A DNA stretch of 64,000 bases from Paucisalibacillus algeriensis (GTDB lineage Bacteria > Bacillota > Bacilli > Bacillales > Amphibacillaceae): NCBI RefSeq assembly GCF_000577245.1, contig NZ_CBYO010000007.1, positions 186,001 to 250,000 of the forward strand, given 5' to 3'. Below, in pieces: positions 1 to 9,750 of the stretch. A program made the translations under genes and the position numbers. A model generated the notes under the pieces. That model had not been told where the DNA came from and did not search any database. It worked only from the letters and a program-made list of their open reading frames with translations. How positions within the stretch are numbered: the stretch's first letter is position 1; each line of letters opens with the position of its first letter.

Positions 1-2740
1 TGACCTTAGTCCAACTTGTTCCTTCTTCTAAAATAGTAAATGTTTTTCCAGCATTAACTGTTTCATAGATATGAGTATTTGTTCCTTTACCAGCTCTTAT
101 CCTAACTCCATTGGCTGTAGTTTTACCAATTCTAGAATCTATATCAGCTAAGGAACTATGAACGTAAAGCACTTTACCATTGTACTCAATTTTGTACCAG
201 CGAGTACTGTAACTGTATATGTCCCCTTTAACATTATCATCCAATACCTTAAATGGTGTTCCAGCTTCTACAGGAGTAGAAATATTATTGTTGTTGCCAT
301 TAATTAGGTATGGTGATGTACGTAGGTTTACATAGTATCCGGTAATTGTACCACCATCATAGATATCTAATAAGTTACTGCTGATATAACCAGTATAATA
401 TTTATCAGATTGAGGGGTTACCTTCATCTGTAAATTCAATGCTTGACTTAAAGTTATATCATATTTTGTATTGATGTAAATTTCTTCTGCTTTTGCAGCC
501 TTTACAAGTAATTGGAGCGTAATATCATCAATTATTCCACTGATAGGTAATTCATAATCAGCTTGGAAGTCTTTAACAGCTTGCTCAGTACTTGCACCGT
601 AAAACCCATTTGGTGGGTTTTTCCACTCAATATAACCTAACTTTTCCAGATACAGCTTAAGCTGTATAGAATCATCATTTGTTTTCCCAGTTTGGAATGG
701 ACTGGACAGGATATCATTAATTTTTTCTGTTGTTTTCGGATTAACAACACCACTAGCAATAAGACCATAATGTTGTTGGAAGTCAGTTACAGCTTTTTCA
801 GCTTGATTTTCAAATTCTGCCGATAAGTCGGTTATTGGGAAGCCCAATCGATTCATCTGTTCTTTTAATTTAACTACTGCCGAACCGCTATCTCCAACTT
901 TTAAGGAATTAGCAAGTACCTCTACCAATTTTTGTTTAGTTACATCTTCAATGATACCAGATACTAGTAAATTATAATCCCTTTGGAAAGCTTCTACAGC
1001 CGCTTTTGTTCCAGCACCAAAATAATTTGTAGGATTTTTAAAGTCAGCATAACCTAATTGTACTAATTGTTCTTTCAGTGCAATAGAATCTTTATGACTT
1101 TTTCCGTTTTGGAATGGACTAGCTAATACCGCTGCGATTTTATCCAAAGTTGCTTTATCGGCTTTACCTGTTTGAGAAAGGCCATAATACTTCTGTAGGT
1201 CAACTACAGCCTGCTCAGTGGAAGCTCCATAGAAATCATTTGGAGGGTTCTTCCAGATTACAATACCGAGTTTTTCCAAATTCTCTTTGAATTCAATTGC
1301 ATCACCACGGCGCATTCCATTTTCAAGTGGTCTAGTTGCCAATTCCGTTAACTTTGCTTTTGTTACTGGTTCAATGATACCAGATACCGCTAACCCTCGA
1401 GCCTTTTGGAATGATTTAACCGCAGCTTCTGTTGAAGTTCCAAAGTATTCAGTTGGATTTACAAAATCGGCATAATATAACAGAGTTAAATACTCTTTTA
1501 ACTGTATTGAATCAGCATGGCTCTTACCTTTTTGGAAAGGACTAGCTAATACCTCTGCCATTTTATCTAAGGTTGCTTTGTCACCTTTACCAGTTTGTGC
1601 AAGACCATAATATTTCTGTAGGTCAACTACTGCATCCGCTGTAGAAGGTCCAAAGAAATCATTTGGAGGGTTCTTCCAATTAGCAAATCCTAGCTTTTCC
1701 AGATTCTCTTTAAAGCCAATTGCATCTTGGCGACGCATTCCATTTTCAAGTGGTGCAGTTGCCAATTCCGTTAATTTTGCTTTTGTTACTGGTTCAACAA
1801 TTCCAGATACAACCAATCCGTTTTTCTTTTGGAATGCTTTTACAGCAACTTCTGTCTGAACACCATAATAAGTAGTTGGGTTCACAAAATTTGCATAACC
1901 TAAGTTAGTTAAATACTCTTTAAGTTTAATTGATTCATTATGTCTTTTTCCGTTTTGGAATGGACTTGCCAGTACCTCTTCTACCTTGGCTAATGTTGCT
2001 TCATCAACTACACCAGTTTGAGATATGCCATAATACTTTTGTAAGTTAATTACTGCTTGCTCCGTTGAAGAACCAAAGAAATTATTCGGCGGATTCTTCC
2101 AATTGACAAAGCCAAGCGTATCTAAGTTTTCTTTAAATTCTACTGCATCATCACGATACATCCCATTTTGTAATGGCCCTGTTGCTAACTCTACTAATCT
2201 AGCTTTCGTTACTGGCTCAACGATACCAGATACAGCTAATCCTTGATCCTTCTGAAATTCCCTGACAGCATCAGCTGTTTGGCCACCAAAATAATCAGTT
2301 GGATTTGTAAAATTTGCATATCCCAAAATAACTAGATATTCTTTTAGCTTAACAGATTCAGCATCTCTTTTTCCATCTTGGAAAGGACTAGCTAAAATTT
2401 CATCCATTTTAGCAAGAGTTGGTTCATCTGCATTACCTGTTTTAGATAATCCATAGTAGGTTTGGAAACTAGTAATTGCCGTTTTAGTTTTTTGATCTAG
2501 GTTTCCTGTTATATCTTGATTGGTTAGAAAGCCTAATGTAACTAATTTACTTTGCAATTCACTAAAATCTTCTGCTTGTTTTATTTCTAGTTGAACAGTC
2601 TCATCAACCTCTTGACTCTGTGTTTCCACTGGGTCATTATTTACTTCCTCTTCTCCACTCGATGTTGCTCCTACTGTAAGTGGACTAAAGTGGAAAACAG
2701 ATATTAATAGCAAGAAGGCCATAAAATGTCTAATCTTCAC
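1..2740 (-). CDS. Secreted wall-binding protein with about ten PG-binding repeats, probable glucosaminidase; 3' end outside window
   Basis: An open frame of 913 codons runs off the left edge without a stop. The GTG start at 2740 has GGAGGTGA eight bases upstream and a signal peptide (KIRHFMAFLLLISVF). About ten PG_binding_1-like repeats of roughly 70 residues follow, alternating between an N-P-P-N-D-F-F-G version and an N-P-T-x-Y-F-G version. After the repeats comes a segment with the pattern YDITLSQALNLQMKV, seen in Bacillaceae glucosaminidases just before the SH3-like part, and then two SH3b-like stretches (TTANGVRIRAGKGTNTHIYE). A catalytic glucosaminidase domain beyond the edge is inferred, not seen. 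The neighbouring amidase has the same repeat type, so both are likely autolysins anchored to the wall around the surface polymer. Confidence 0.85.
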   Translation of the reverse strand, partial: MKIRHFMAFLLLISVFHFSPLTVGATSSGEEEVNNDPVETQSQEVDETVQLEIKQAEDFSELQSKLVTLGFLTNQDITGNLDQKTKTAITSFQTYYGLSKTGNADEPTLAKMDEILASPFQDGKRDAESVKLKEYLVILGYANFTNPTDYFGGQTADAVREFQKDQGLAVSGIVEPVTKARLVELATGPLQNGMYRDDAVEFKENLDTLGFVNWKNPPNNFFGSSTEQAVINLQKYYGISQTGVVDEATLAKVEEVLASPFQNGKRHNESIKLKEYLTNLGYANFVNPTTYYGVQTEVAVKAFQKKNGLVVSGIVEPVTKAKLTELATAPLENGMRRQDAIGFKENLEKLGFANWKNPPNDFFGPSTADAVVDLQKYYGLAQTGKGDKATLDKMAEVLASPFQKGKSHADSIQLKEYLTLLYYADFVNPTEYFGTSTEAAVKSFQKARGLAVSGIIEPVTKAKLTELATRPLENGMRRGDAIEFKENLEKLGIVIWKNPPNDFYGASTEQAVVDLQKYYGLSQTGKADKATLDKIAAVLASPFQNGKSHKDSIALKEQLVQLGYADFKNPTNYFGAGTKAAVEAFQRDYNLLVSGIIEDVTKQKLVEVLANSLKVGDSGSAVVKLKEQMNRLGFPITDLSAEFENQAEKAVTDFQQHYGLIASGVVNPKTTEKINDILSSPFQTGKTNDDSIQLKLYLEKLGYIEWKNPPNGFYGASTEQAVKDFQADYELPISGIIDDITLQLLVKAAKAEEIYINTKYDITLSQALNLQMKVTPQSDKYYTGYISSNLLDIYDGGTITGYYVNLRTSPYLINGNNNNISTPVEAGTPFKVLDDNVKGDIYSYSTRWYKIEYNGKVLYVHSSLADIDSRIGKTTANGVRIRAGKGTNTHIYETVNAGKTFTILEEGTSWTKV
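570..2560 (-). repeat. Tandem PG-binding repeat array with two-unit alternation
   Basis: About ten copies of a unit of roughly 210 bp. Copies alternate in type, so the higher-order period is about 420 bp. W-x-N/K-N-P-P-N-[DN]-F-F-G-like units are near 2070, 1650 and 1230; F-[VTK]-N-P-T-x-Y-[FY]-G-like units are near 2283, 1862, 1440 and 1015. The first copy (about 2500) and the copy near 830 are degenerate. Confidence 0.8.
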
Positions 2741-2989
2741 TTTAGTTTCACCTCCTCTATTAAATTTATATACTACTCTAGTATCTGATAAATCAAATGA
2801 TATTTCAATAAAATTAACTAGAATTATAGGTTATTAAGTCGAATTTAGAAGGTTATTGTTGAATTTCGAAATTTGACCTTAATATGATGCGTAAAAAGTA
2901 GAATAACTTACGATAAATTTTGATATTTCTGCGAGAGAATTATGACAAGTAACACCACACGGCATTAGCATATGAATACAAGTTTAATA

Positions 2990-3023
2990 GAAAAAGAGAT
3001 AAACCATAAAAATGATTTATCTC
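2990..3023 (-). terminator. Rho-independent terminator of the amidase gene
   Basis: On the minus strand GAGATAAA (3023-3016) pairs with TTTATCTC (3003-2996), followed by TTTTTCT. The stem overlaps the stop codon region of the amidase gene. Confidence 0.7.
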
Positions 3024-5251
3024 CTCTTTAATCCATAAGCATTAGCAATAGCATCTGCAGTTATAAGCCCTAAGTAATTTCGGTAACTCTTAGATCCTAA
3101 CAACCGATTTTCTGTCTTATTATCAATATACATATATTCTAGTAGTATAGCAGGCATGTTCGTATTACGTAATACATTAAAGTTTGCATCCTTCATGCCC
3201 CTATCGTTAACATTGATACGTTTTGCTAGGTAATTATGTATGTCTGCTTGTCTAGATTTCTCTTCATTTGTAACCTTGCCATTATAGATATAGGTTTCAA
3301 AGCCTTTAGATAGTCCTAAAAATGCGTTTGTATGGAAGCTTACAAAATAGTCCGCATCCCAATTGTTTGCCATTTTACTTCTATCAGTCAACTCAATGAA
3401 AGTATCTGTTGTACGTGATAACATAACATCAACACCAACATATTTACTAGATAAGACGGATGCAGTTTTTAATGCTATGTCTAGTACTAGATCTTTTTCT
3501 TTTAATCCATAACCTTGTCCACCAGGATCCTTACCACCGTGACCAGGGTCTAGGAAGACTTTTACAATCCCTTTAGATTCTTTATTGATTGCTTTTAGCG
3601 TTATCTCATCAACTATACCAGAGATTGGTAGTCCGTTTTCCTTTTGGAATTTCTTCACAACATTTTCTGTTGATTTCCCAAAGAAGTTATTTGGAGGGTT
3701 CTTCCAATCTACATAACCTAATAACTCTAAATCTCTTTTAAGTCTTTTAACATCAGAGTTACTTCTACCATTCTGCATAGGACTATTCTTAATAGAATCA
3801 ATCTTGGCTAAAGTAAATTTGTCAGCTATCCCATTAACTCGTAGTCCAAAATGTTTTTGAAAACGGATTACTGCATTTTTAGTACTTGAACCAAAGTAAT
3901 CATTTGGATTATTTTTCCAATTTATAAAACCTAATTTTTCTAGATCTTTCTTCAATTGAACGTTTAGAGGATCTCTTTTTCCTGTTTGGTAGGGAATATT
4001 CAATACTTCTATAATTTTATTGAATGTAACTTCTTCTGCAATCCCACTTATTGGAAGAGAGTAATCTCTTTGAAAAGCTTGTACAGCTTGTTCGGTACCT
4101 GCTCCAAAATAATCATTAGGGTTGTTTTTCCAATTTACATAGCCTAATCTTTCTAAATCTCTTTTCAATTGAATAGTATCGGGTTGTCTTTTTCCATTTT
4201 GAAGTGGGTTGGATAATACGCTATCCATTTTCGTTATTGTTACATTATCTAAAATTCCAGTTTGCTTTATCCCATAGTAGCGTTGGAAGTCTTTTAATGC
4301 TTTTTCTGAAGAAGCACCAAAGTAATCATTCGGTTCATTTTTCCACTTAATAAACCCTAATCTAGCTAGATTCTTCTTTACATGTACTGCATCAGACCGG
4401 TACATTCCAAGCTGAAGAGGCGCTTCTGCCAATTCTACCAATTTGGTCATTGTTGTTGGATCAACTATTCCGGAAGCTGGTAAACTATTATCTCTTTGGA
4501 ACTTTATAATTGCAATCTCTGTTTGTTTTCCAAAATAATCATTAGGTACATTATTCCACTTTACATAACCTAAAACAGCTAAATCCTGCTTTACTTTTAC
4601 TGTACCCTCATGGATTTTTCCATTTTGAAATGGTATCGCCAACATTTCTTCTATTTTATGTAATACAGGTGTATCAGCTATACCGGTTTGATTTAAACCA
4701 TAATAAACTTGGAAGTCCAGTACTGCCTTTTCGGTGGAATCACCAAAATAATTATTCGGCTCATTTTTCCAACTTACGAAACCAAGTTTTTCAAGTTCTT
4801 TCTTAAGCTGAATAACGGATTCGTGACGAACACCATTATGTAACAATAATTCTGCTGGTTCATTTTCTTTTACTAAATCCTGATTTTGTTCATCCTTTTG
4901 AACATTCTCAGAAAGGACTTCTGGTTCAGCACTTCCATCACCAGGCTCCGAGTCATTAGCAGATTCTGTTGCCTCGATGCTCTCTAATTCTGCCTGCTGT
5001 TCTGTTTCACCCTCAGTATTTACAATAACATCTTTGGGAATCACATTATCAGATTCTATCTTATTATCTAATTCTGTATCTTGTGTTTCTATTTCACTCT
5101 GTTCAACTAGATTATTGCTCTCTTCATTTACCAAATCATCGGCACTATCATATGTATCTTTTCCGGTAATTTCTGTAGCGAATACCTGTGGAGTAAAGAT
5201 AAAAAGATAGATTAGTAGAAATGAAAAATAAAATAGGCCTCTTTCCCTCAC
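3017..5251 (-). CDS. N-acetylmuramoyl-L-alanine amidase (Amidase_3) with six PG-binding repeats
   Basis: Cleaves the amide bond between MurNAc and the stem peptide outside the cell. The GTG start at 5251 has GGAGGTGA upstream. A signal peptide is followed by an acidic Glu/Asp/Asn/Ser-rich linker (about residues 27-135), then six PG_binding_1 repeats, each with a P-N-[DN]-[YF]-F-G core, and a C-terminal Amidase_3 domain from about residue 560. Zinc and catalytic residues are visible: H in DPGHGG, E in GLKEKD, H in SFHTN and E in LLEYMYIDN, so it should be active. It lies just 5' of the partial glucosaminidase and 3' of the ATP-grasp genes. Repeats resemble the neighbour's, which points to shared ancestry. 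Confidence 0.93.
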   Translation of the reverse strand: MRERGLFYFSFLLIYLFIFTPQVFATEITGKDTYDSADDLVNEESNNLVEQSEIETQDTELDNKIESDNVIPKDVIVNTEGETEQQAELESIEATESANDSEPGDGSAEPEVLSENVQKDEQNQDLVKENEPAELLLHNGVRHESVIQLKKELEKLGFVSWKNEPNNYFGDSTEKAVLDFQVYYGLNQTGIADTPVLHKIEEMLAIPFQNGKIHEGTVKVKQDLAVLGYVKWNNVPNDYFGKQTEIAIIKFQRDNSLPASGIVDPTTMTKLVELAEAPLQLGMYRSDAVHVKKNLARLGFIKWKNEPNDYFGASSEKALKDFQRYYGIKQTGILDNVTITKMDSVLSNPLQNGKRQPDTIQLKRDLERLGYVNWKNNPNDYFGAGTEQAVQAFQRDYSLPISGIAEEVTFNKIIEVLNIPYQTGKRDPLNVQLKKDLEKLGFINWKNNPNDYFGSSTKNAVIRFQKHFGLRVNGIADKFTLAKIDSIKNSPMQNGRSNSDVKRLKRDLELLGYVDWKNPPNNFFGKSTENVVKKFQKENGLPISGIVDEITLKAINKESKGIVKVFLDPGHGGKDPGGQGYGLKEKDLVLDIALKTASVLSSKYVGVDVMLSRTTDTFIELTDRSKMANNWDADYFVSFHTNAFLGLSKGFETYIYNGKVTNEEKSRQADIHNYLAKRINVNDRGMKDANFNVLRNTNMPAILLEYMYIDNKTENRLLGSKSYRNYLGLITADAIANAYGLKRR
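3590..4840 (-). repeat. Six tandem PG-binding repeats in the amidase
   Basis: Six units of about 210 bp, recognised by the recurring protein cores NYFGDST, DYFGKQT, DYFGASS, DYFGAGT, DYFGSST and NFFGKST, each preceded by L-G-[FY]-[VI]-x-W-[KN]-N. Confidence 0.85.
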
Positions 5252-5369
5252 TATCGTTTCACCTCCAATATAATATTTGTAATTAGTGATACCTTATTAG
5301 TATCGGTCAACTATCCCCTTTTTTCAATAGTTTATTCGACTTTAGATAACAAATTTCGCAATAAGTTGT

Positions 5370-5404
5370 AAAGGTCTTTCCTACATAAAATAGGAAAGAC
5401 CTTT
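5370..5404 (-). terminator. Hairpin after the YheC/D-type ATP-grasp gene
   Basis: Perfect 14-bp stem (AAAGGTCTTTCCTA / TAGGAAAGACCTTT, 7-nt loop), nine bases past the stop of the gene at 5413. The stem ends in TTT but no long U-tract follows on the minus strand, so it is a terminator or a 3' stabilising hairpin. Confidence 0.65.
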
Positions 5405-5412
5405 TATCATTC

Positions 5413-7029
5413 TTAAAGTTCCTGAACACTAATAATACTTTTCTTACGATGTTCAGTACCAACCTTTATGTCATCTATGAAATGATACAACTGTTGTCTT
5501 GTTCCTTCTAATTCAACTTCCACTTTTTTAATAGTTGTGTTATAAGTCACTTCTTCTGGAAGTCCACGTTTTTGAAACTGTTGCTTAATTTTTTCGATTA
5601 AATTGTTCTTTTCTTTAACTGGAATAGCAATTGTCAGTTTGTACCGTTTCTTCGTGTTATCATTTGGAAATGAAAAGTTAAATAGTATATCATTTCCTTG
5701 TTCACCAAAACCTGCTAGATGTTTTGTGTACATGATATTGGTATGATGTATATCAAAGTATACATCTTTTTCCCCAATTTTATTTGCTAAAGAGTCATCT
5801 GGATATCTACTATTTATTTCAATAATCCATATCTTCCCATCTTTATCAATTACGAAATCGAAAGCTAACTTCCCTAAATTCAATCCCGTACGTTCTAGTA
5901 ATTCAGCTACAAGTTTGGCGTTTCTAACTAACTCATCCTCATAATATTGAACTTTATCTTCCGAATAACCATAAATACTTCTTAATACATCCGAAACTCT
6001 TTGGATTTCTCCACCACTAACAGCTCTATTACTAACAATGCTATTTTCTCCACTAACTCTTGAAACGAACATGATGTTATTCCATTCACCATGCTGATCC
6101 TTGTCCATCCCTACACGGATATCTAACACTTTTTGATTAATATTAATATCAATCGTATTTTGCATAATATATTCGGATTCTGCGAGCTTCATGTTCATAA
6201 AGTCAGCCAGCTCTACTTCGGTCTTAAACTCCCACTCAATGTTACCTTCTTTTTCACGGGTTCTAACATAAAAAGTATCCGCTTCTTTTACAAGATTGAA
6301 AATACCTAATCCTTTTTTACCATCTATTGGTTTAATATATACATCATTGTATGTATTAATGAACTCCAACATATTGTGACTGTCCTGGTATAACACTGTT
6401 CTAGGCAACAATTCCAATGCTTCAGGAAACTGTTCTAATCGATTATACATATTCCATTTATCAAAAGTGTTGTAATTAAATATTTTGTTTCCATAGAAGG
6501 TACCGAAATACTCCCGTAATTCTAATGAAAATGGACTCCTTTTGTAAATTGAGGCTGGATATGGTAACGTTGCTTTTTCCCATATGTCTTGTTTAGGGTT
6601 GTAGAAATAACCATCAACCAATAAATCTGCTTTATTCAAATTTTCTAATGTAAAAGCAAATATCACACCATTTATTTCATTATATTTTAGGACATAGCTA
6701 TTTAAGAAACGTAATTTTTTTAACACAACAGATTCTCTTGCACCTAGAAATATTCCAATAAACGGTCCAAATATTAATTCGTTGTCCTTTAAAAGGATAC
6801 TGTATTGGCAGTCCAAAGGAATTTTTAACTTCTCTACAATAAAATTAGGTAATTCAATTTCATTGTTATTAAGTGTATCGTCAATTTCAATTCGGATTTC
6901 TGCAATCCGAAATCCAAATCTAATATTCGTGTACCTTAAGTGATTAACCTTTAACAGCTTAGAAAGTGAACTATTCATCTTCAGTATCTTTTCATCAGTA
7001 TTGTTTAAACTAATGTTGTAAAATCCCAT
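5413..7029 (-). CDS. YheC/YheD-type ATP-grasp protein with C-terminal acylphosphatase-like tail
   Basis: 538 residues. The N-terminal part carries the family segment ELIFGPFIGIFLGAR (about 106-120). The ATP-grasp domain follows, with the ATP-binding strand/loop YIKPIDGKKGLGIFNL (about 231) and Mg-binding acidic residues near DFVIDKDGKIWIIEINSRYPD. YheC/YheD proteins were named as endospore coat-associated, but this copy sits in a surface-polymer locus, so an amino-acid or peptide ligase role is inferred. The last 80 residues (KKRYKLTIAIPVKEKN onward) look like a small alpha/beta domain, possibly related to the acylphosphatase-like domains of neighbouring genes; that link is weak. The substrate is unknown. 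Confidence 0.8.
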   Translation of the reverse strand: MGFYNISLNNTDEKILKMNSSLSKLLKVNHLRYTNIRFGFRIAEIRIEIDDTLNNNEIELPNFIVEKLKIPLDCQYSILLKDNELIFGPFIGIFLGARESVVLKKLRFLNSYVLKYNEINGVIFAFTLENLNKADLLVDGYFYNPKQDIWEKATLPYPASIYKRSPFSLELREYFGTFYGNKIFNYNTFDKWNMYNRLEQFPEALELLPRTVLYQDSHNMLEFINTYNDVYIKPIDGKKGLGIFNLVKEADTFYVRTREKEGNIEWEFKTEVELADFMNMKLAESEYIMQNTIDININQKVLDIRVGMDKDQHGEWNNIMFVSRVSGENSIVSNRAVSGGEIQRVSDVLRSIYGYSEDKVQYYEDELVRNAKLVAELLERTGLNLGKLAFDFVIDKDGKIWIIEINSRYPDDSLANKIGEKDVYFDIHHTNIMYTKHLAGFGEQGNDILFNFSFPNDNTKKRYKLTIAIPVKEKNNLIEKIKQQFQKRGLPEEVTYNTTIKKVEVELEGTRQQLYHFIDDIKVGTEHRKKSIISVQEL

Positions 7030-7076
7030 TTAAACTTCTTCACCTACTAACTTCCCGTCAAATACGGGATTCTGAG

Positions 7077-8093
7077 TTATTTTCTATTAATTTTCTTTAG
7101 CATGTGTACGTAGTACTGTGTACGTAGTAATGCAGCTTCTGCTTTTAGTGCTGCGGTTGCAGGCGCCCCATTCACTTCAAAAATAGATAAACTTCCATCA
7201 CTGTGTACCGCTACATCCATACCCAAGGACATTATAGAAGTTCCTCTTAGTTCCTCAATCTTGTAGGGGAGTGTATTACCAAGTTCGTCCAGTTTTAATT
7301 CAATTTCCTCCCATAGATCAGGAAAATTAGCTTTAAAGAAAACATCGGAATCAGCTATTCCCCCACCTTGGTTAACATTAGAAATGACCTTTTGTCCAAT
7401 CCCAATCCGGATATACTTCCGAGCAATTTGCCATTTTCCTTCTCCATTTTTTTCAACATGGACACGGCAGTCGAAAGGATCACCATTATTCGTTCTCGAA
7501 TTGATATACTTTTGCATAATATATTTTCTTTCTTCAGTTCTTTCTTTAACAAACATCTCTAAATCTTTAAAGGAAATCTCCTTTTCTGACTTCTTGTAAC
7601 CGAGAATATAGCTCTCCATTTTTTCAGTTAGGATGTAGACGCCCTTACCACGTTCACCTCTTAGAGGCTTTAATACAATTGTTCCATACTTTTGAACAAA
7701 ATTCTTAACAGTTGTAACGTCTTTCACATCCTCGGTAGGAATAACAAGGTGTGAAAATTTTTCGTCCTCAACTAATTTGTCTTGTAATTTCTCTTTTGAA
7801 AGCAAATTTGTTCTATCATCTGATAATATAGTGTTTTTTCGAAGGTAGTTCATTATTTTGCTATTTTTCGCTTTAAAACAATATGGAGAAATGTCAAAGA
7901 AAGTAGGTAAATCAGTTGTTACATCAATCCACGTATCATCAATCAACATTTTTCCCTTCACTTTATTGTTCACCATATCCACGCCACTAGGAAGTGCATA
8001 AACCATGTCTAATCCATAAGCCTTACAAAACCTCGCTGTAATCTCGGCCATTATTGGTGGTTTTATAAAATTCCTCATATATCCAATTAACAT
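7077..8093 (-). CDS. YheC/YheD family ATP-grasp protein
   Basis: 338 residues, essentially one ATP-grasp fold. The nucleotide-binding segment is TIVLKPLRGERGKGVYIL (about 138-155) and the metal-binding end is DGSLSIFEVNGAPA. It lacks the N-terminal domain of the next gene. The start (MLIGYMRN) has only a weak ribosome site. It lies 47 bp upstream of the larger YheC/D-type gene, on the same strand. In ATP-grasp enzymes a carboxylate is activated as an acyl phosphate and joined to an amine or thiol; ligation of an amino acid to the surface polymer is inferred from neighbours. Confidence 0.82.
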   Translation of the reverse strand: MLIGYMRNFIKPPIMAEITARFCKAYGLDMVYALPSGVDMVNNKVKGKMLIDDTWIDVTTDLPTFFDISPYCFKAKNSKIMNYLRKNTILSDDRTNLLSKEKLQDKLVEDEKFSHLVIPTEDVKDVTTVKNFVQKYGTIVLKPLRGERGKGVYILTEKMESYILGYKKSEKEISFKDLEMFVKERTEERKYIMQKYINSRTNNGDPFDCRVHVEKNGEGKWQIARKYIRIGIGQKVISNVNQGGGIADSDVFFKANFPDLWEEIELKLDELGNTLPYKIEELRGTSIMSLGMDVAVHSDGSLSIFEVNGAPATAALKAEAALLRTQYYVHMLKKINRK

Positions 8094-8136
8094 ATTACAT
8101 CAGCTGCCTTAAATTATATTAGGTAAAGTTTTGAAA

Positions 8137-9720
8137 CTACCTTTTGAATAGTCTTCCTACTCCACGCAACGGTTTCGTTATTTTCCATGAAGTACTATTG
8201 ATGATCTGCTGGTATTTCTTCTTTAAATGTTTATTATTTTCTTCTAATGATCGATATTTTACACTATTCGACTCGTTATTTAATTTTTTGACTATATTTG
8301 TATTTTCTACTAATTCAAAACCTACTTTAACTGGTTTACTCCAGCTTTTTTCCACCACATTTTGGACACGGTGTTTCTTTAATGAATCTTGCTTAAGGAC
8401 ATTGCGGAATTTATTAATTAAGTCGGGGCTGCCTATTGCTACAACAGAGGTTCTCCCATCCTTAAGCAATTTAACATAACCATTAATCCTTAATTTACGA
8501 GCTTGACTTCTCACCCATATTCTAAAGTCCTCTGTCTTAACCGCATTCATATGAAAACGGGTGGCAGTCATATTTCCAGAGGGAATATTTGGGATAGTTA
8601 TTTCTTTAGCATAGCCATTACGGAATGCTTCTAAAACATTCTTAAAATCAAAATAAAAGAGTTCGGCATGTTCTTTTTTCTTATTGGTCGTCTCTGGGAA
8701 ATAATAATCGATGACTGCTTTTGGGATATCTCTACCCTTTCCCTGCATTGGGAATAGATGTGAAGTAATGTGAGGCCTTGAGTTTACTTCTAGAATAACA
8801 CCATTCTTTAATGACTCATCTACAATCATGTCGACTCCACCCTGGACTAATCCAGGGATTGCGTTGCAGGCATCAATCGCTATCTGCTTTAGTTCATCAG
8901 TTAAGAGATCGGTGACATCGATGGGGTCTCCACCCGATGACACATTATTCTTTGTTTTAAGAAATACTTGTTCGCCATCTTTCGGTACTGTGTCTAGCGT
9001 ATAGCCTTTTTCTTCTAAAAGTCTAGTCGTTTCCTTATCTACCTTTATTAAACGGTTGTGAAAGGCTGGTATACTATCCCTTTCACCATTTTTAAATTGT
9101 AATAATTCACGGATTGAGCGAATACCATCTCCGATAACATTAGCAGGTATTTTTTTAAAGGCACCAATTACATTATTATCAATTACGTATAGCCGGTAAT
9201 CCTCTCCTTTAAAAAATCTTTCCACAATAATGTCCGAATAATTTAAGTCATATCTAACATATTCTAATGCAGAAACAAACTCTTTTTCATCTCGAATATT
9301 GGCAATGACACCATGTCCACCTGTACCATTGACTGGTTTTATCACTACTGGATAACCTAATATATTGGAAGCATATTCGATGATTTCTGTATCAGCCGAT
9401 GCTTTTGTAAAGACATTTCCTTTAGGTATAGGAATGTTATGCTTTTCCAAATATTCCTTTGTTAAATCCTTATGTATACAGATTTTAATAGCTTCTTTTG
9501 GTACTCGATCTCCTCTAGCAACGGTAAAGAAATGCTCTTTTTCTCCATTCGAGAGAGAATAGTGTGTCTGAGCTGGTGCTGTATTTTCATTGATGAATTT
9601 TAAGGTTAATCCTCTTCTCCACCCTTCTAATGCAACACTATACATACTAATATTATAGCCAAATGCTTCCGGTGGAACGGCATTTTTTAGGCTAGGTAAA
9701 CTATCCTGATAACTATTCAA
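8137..9720 (-). CDS. Cyanophycin synthetase-like ATP-grasp ligase with acylphosphatase-like domain and SWK tag
   Basis: N-terminal domain with ALEGWRRGL, ATP-grasp domain (about 84-345) with YPVVIKPVNGTGGHGVIANI and an NVSSGGDPIDVTD loop, both close to the ATP-grasp part of cyanophycin synthetase CphA, and metal ligands near VILEVNSRPH. No Mur-ligase half follows. Residues about 385-475 resemble acylphosphatase (QARKLRINGYVKLLKDG): the active-site Arg position is kept (DFR) but the Asn (GYV-x-N) is Leu. A coiled coil and STSWKITKPLRGVGRLFKR end the protein. Of two TTG codons, 9720 is better spaced from GAAGGTGA. Third of three paralogues; likely joins amino acids, substrate unknown. Confidence 0.85.
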   Translation of the reverse strand: MNSYQDSLPSLKNAVPPEAFGYNISMYSVALEGWRRGLTLKFINENTAPAQTHYSLSNGEKEHFFTVARGDRVPKEAIKICIHKDLTKEYLEKHNIPIPKGNVFTKASADTEIIEYASNILGYPVVIKPVNGTGGHGVIANIRDEKEFVSALEYVRYDLNYSDIIVERFFKGEDYRLYVIDNNVIGAFKKIPANVIGDGIRSIRELLQFKNGERDSIPAFHNRLIKVDKETTRLLEEKGYTLDTVPKDGEQVFLKTKNNVSSGGDPIDVTDLLTDELKQIAIDACNAIPGLVQGGVDMIVDESLKNGVILEVNSRPHITSHLFPMQGKGRDIPKAVIDYYFPETTNKKKEHAELFYFDFKNVLEAFRNGYAKEITIPNIPSGNMTATRFHMNAVKTEDFRIWVRSQARKLRINGYVKLLKDGRTSVVAIGSPDLINKFRNVLKQDSLKKHRVQNVVEKSWSKPVKVGFELVENTNIVKKLNNESNSVKYRSLEENNKHLKKKYQQIINSTSWKITKPLRGVGRLFKR

Positions 9721-9750
9721 GCCCAATCACCTTCTTATTAATGTATCAAT

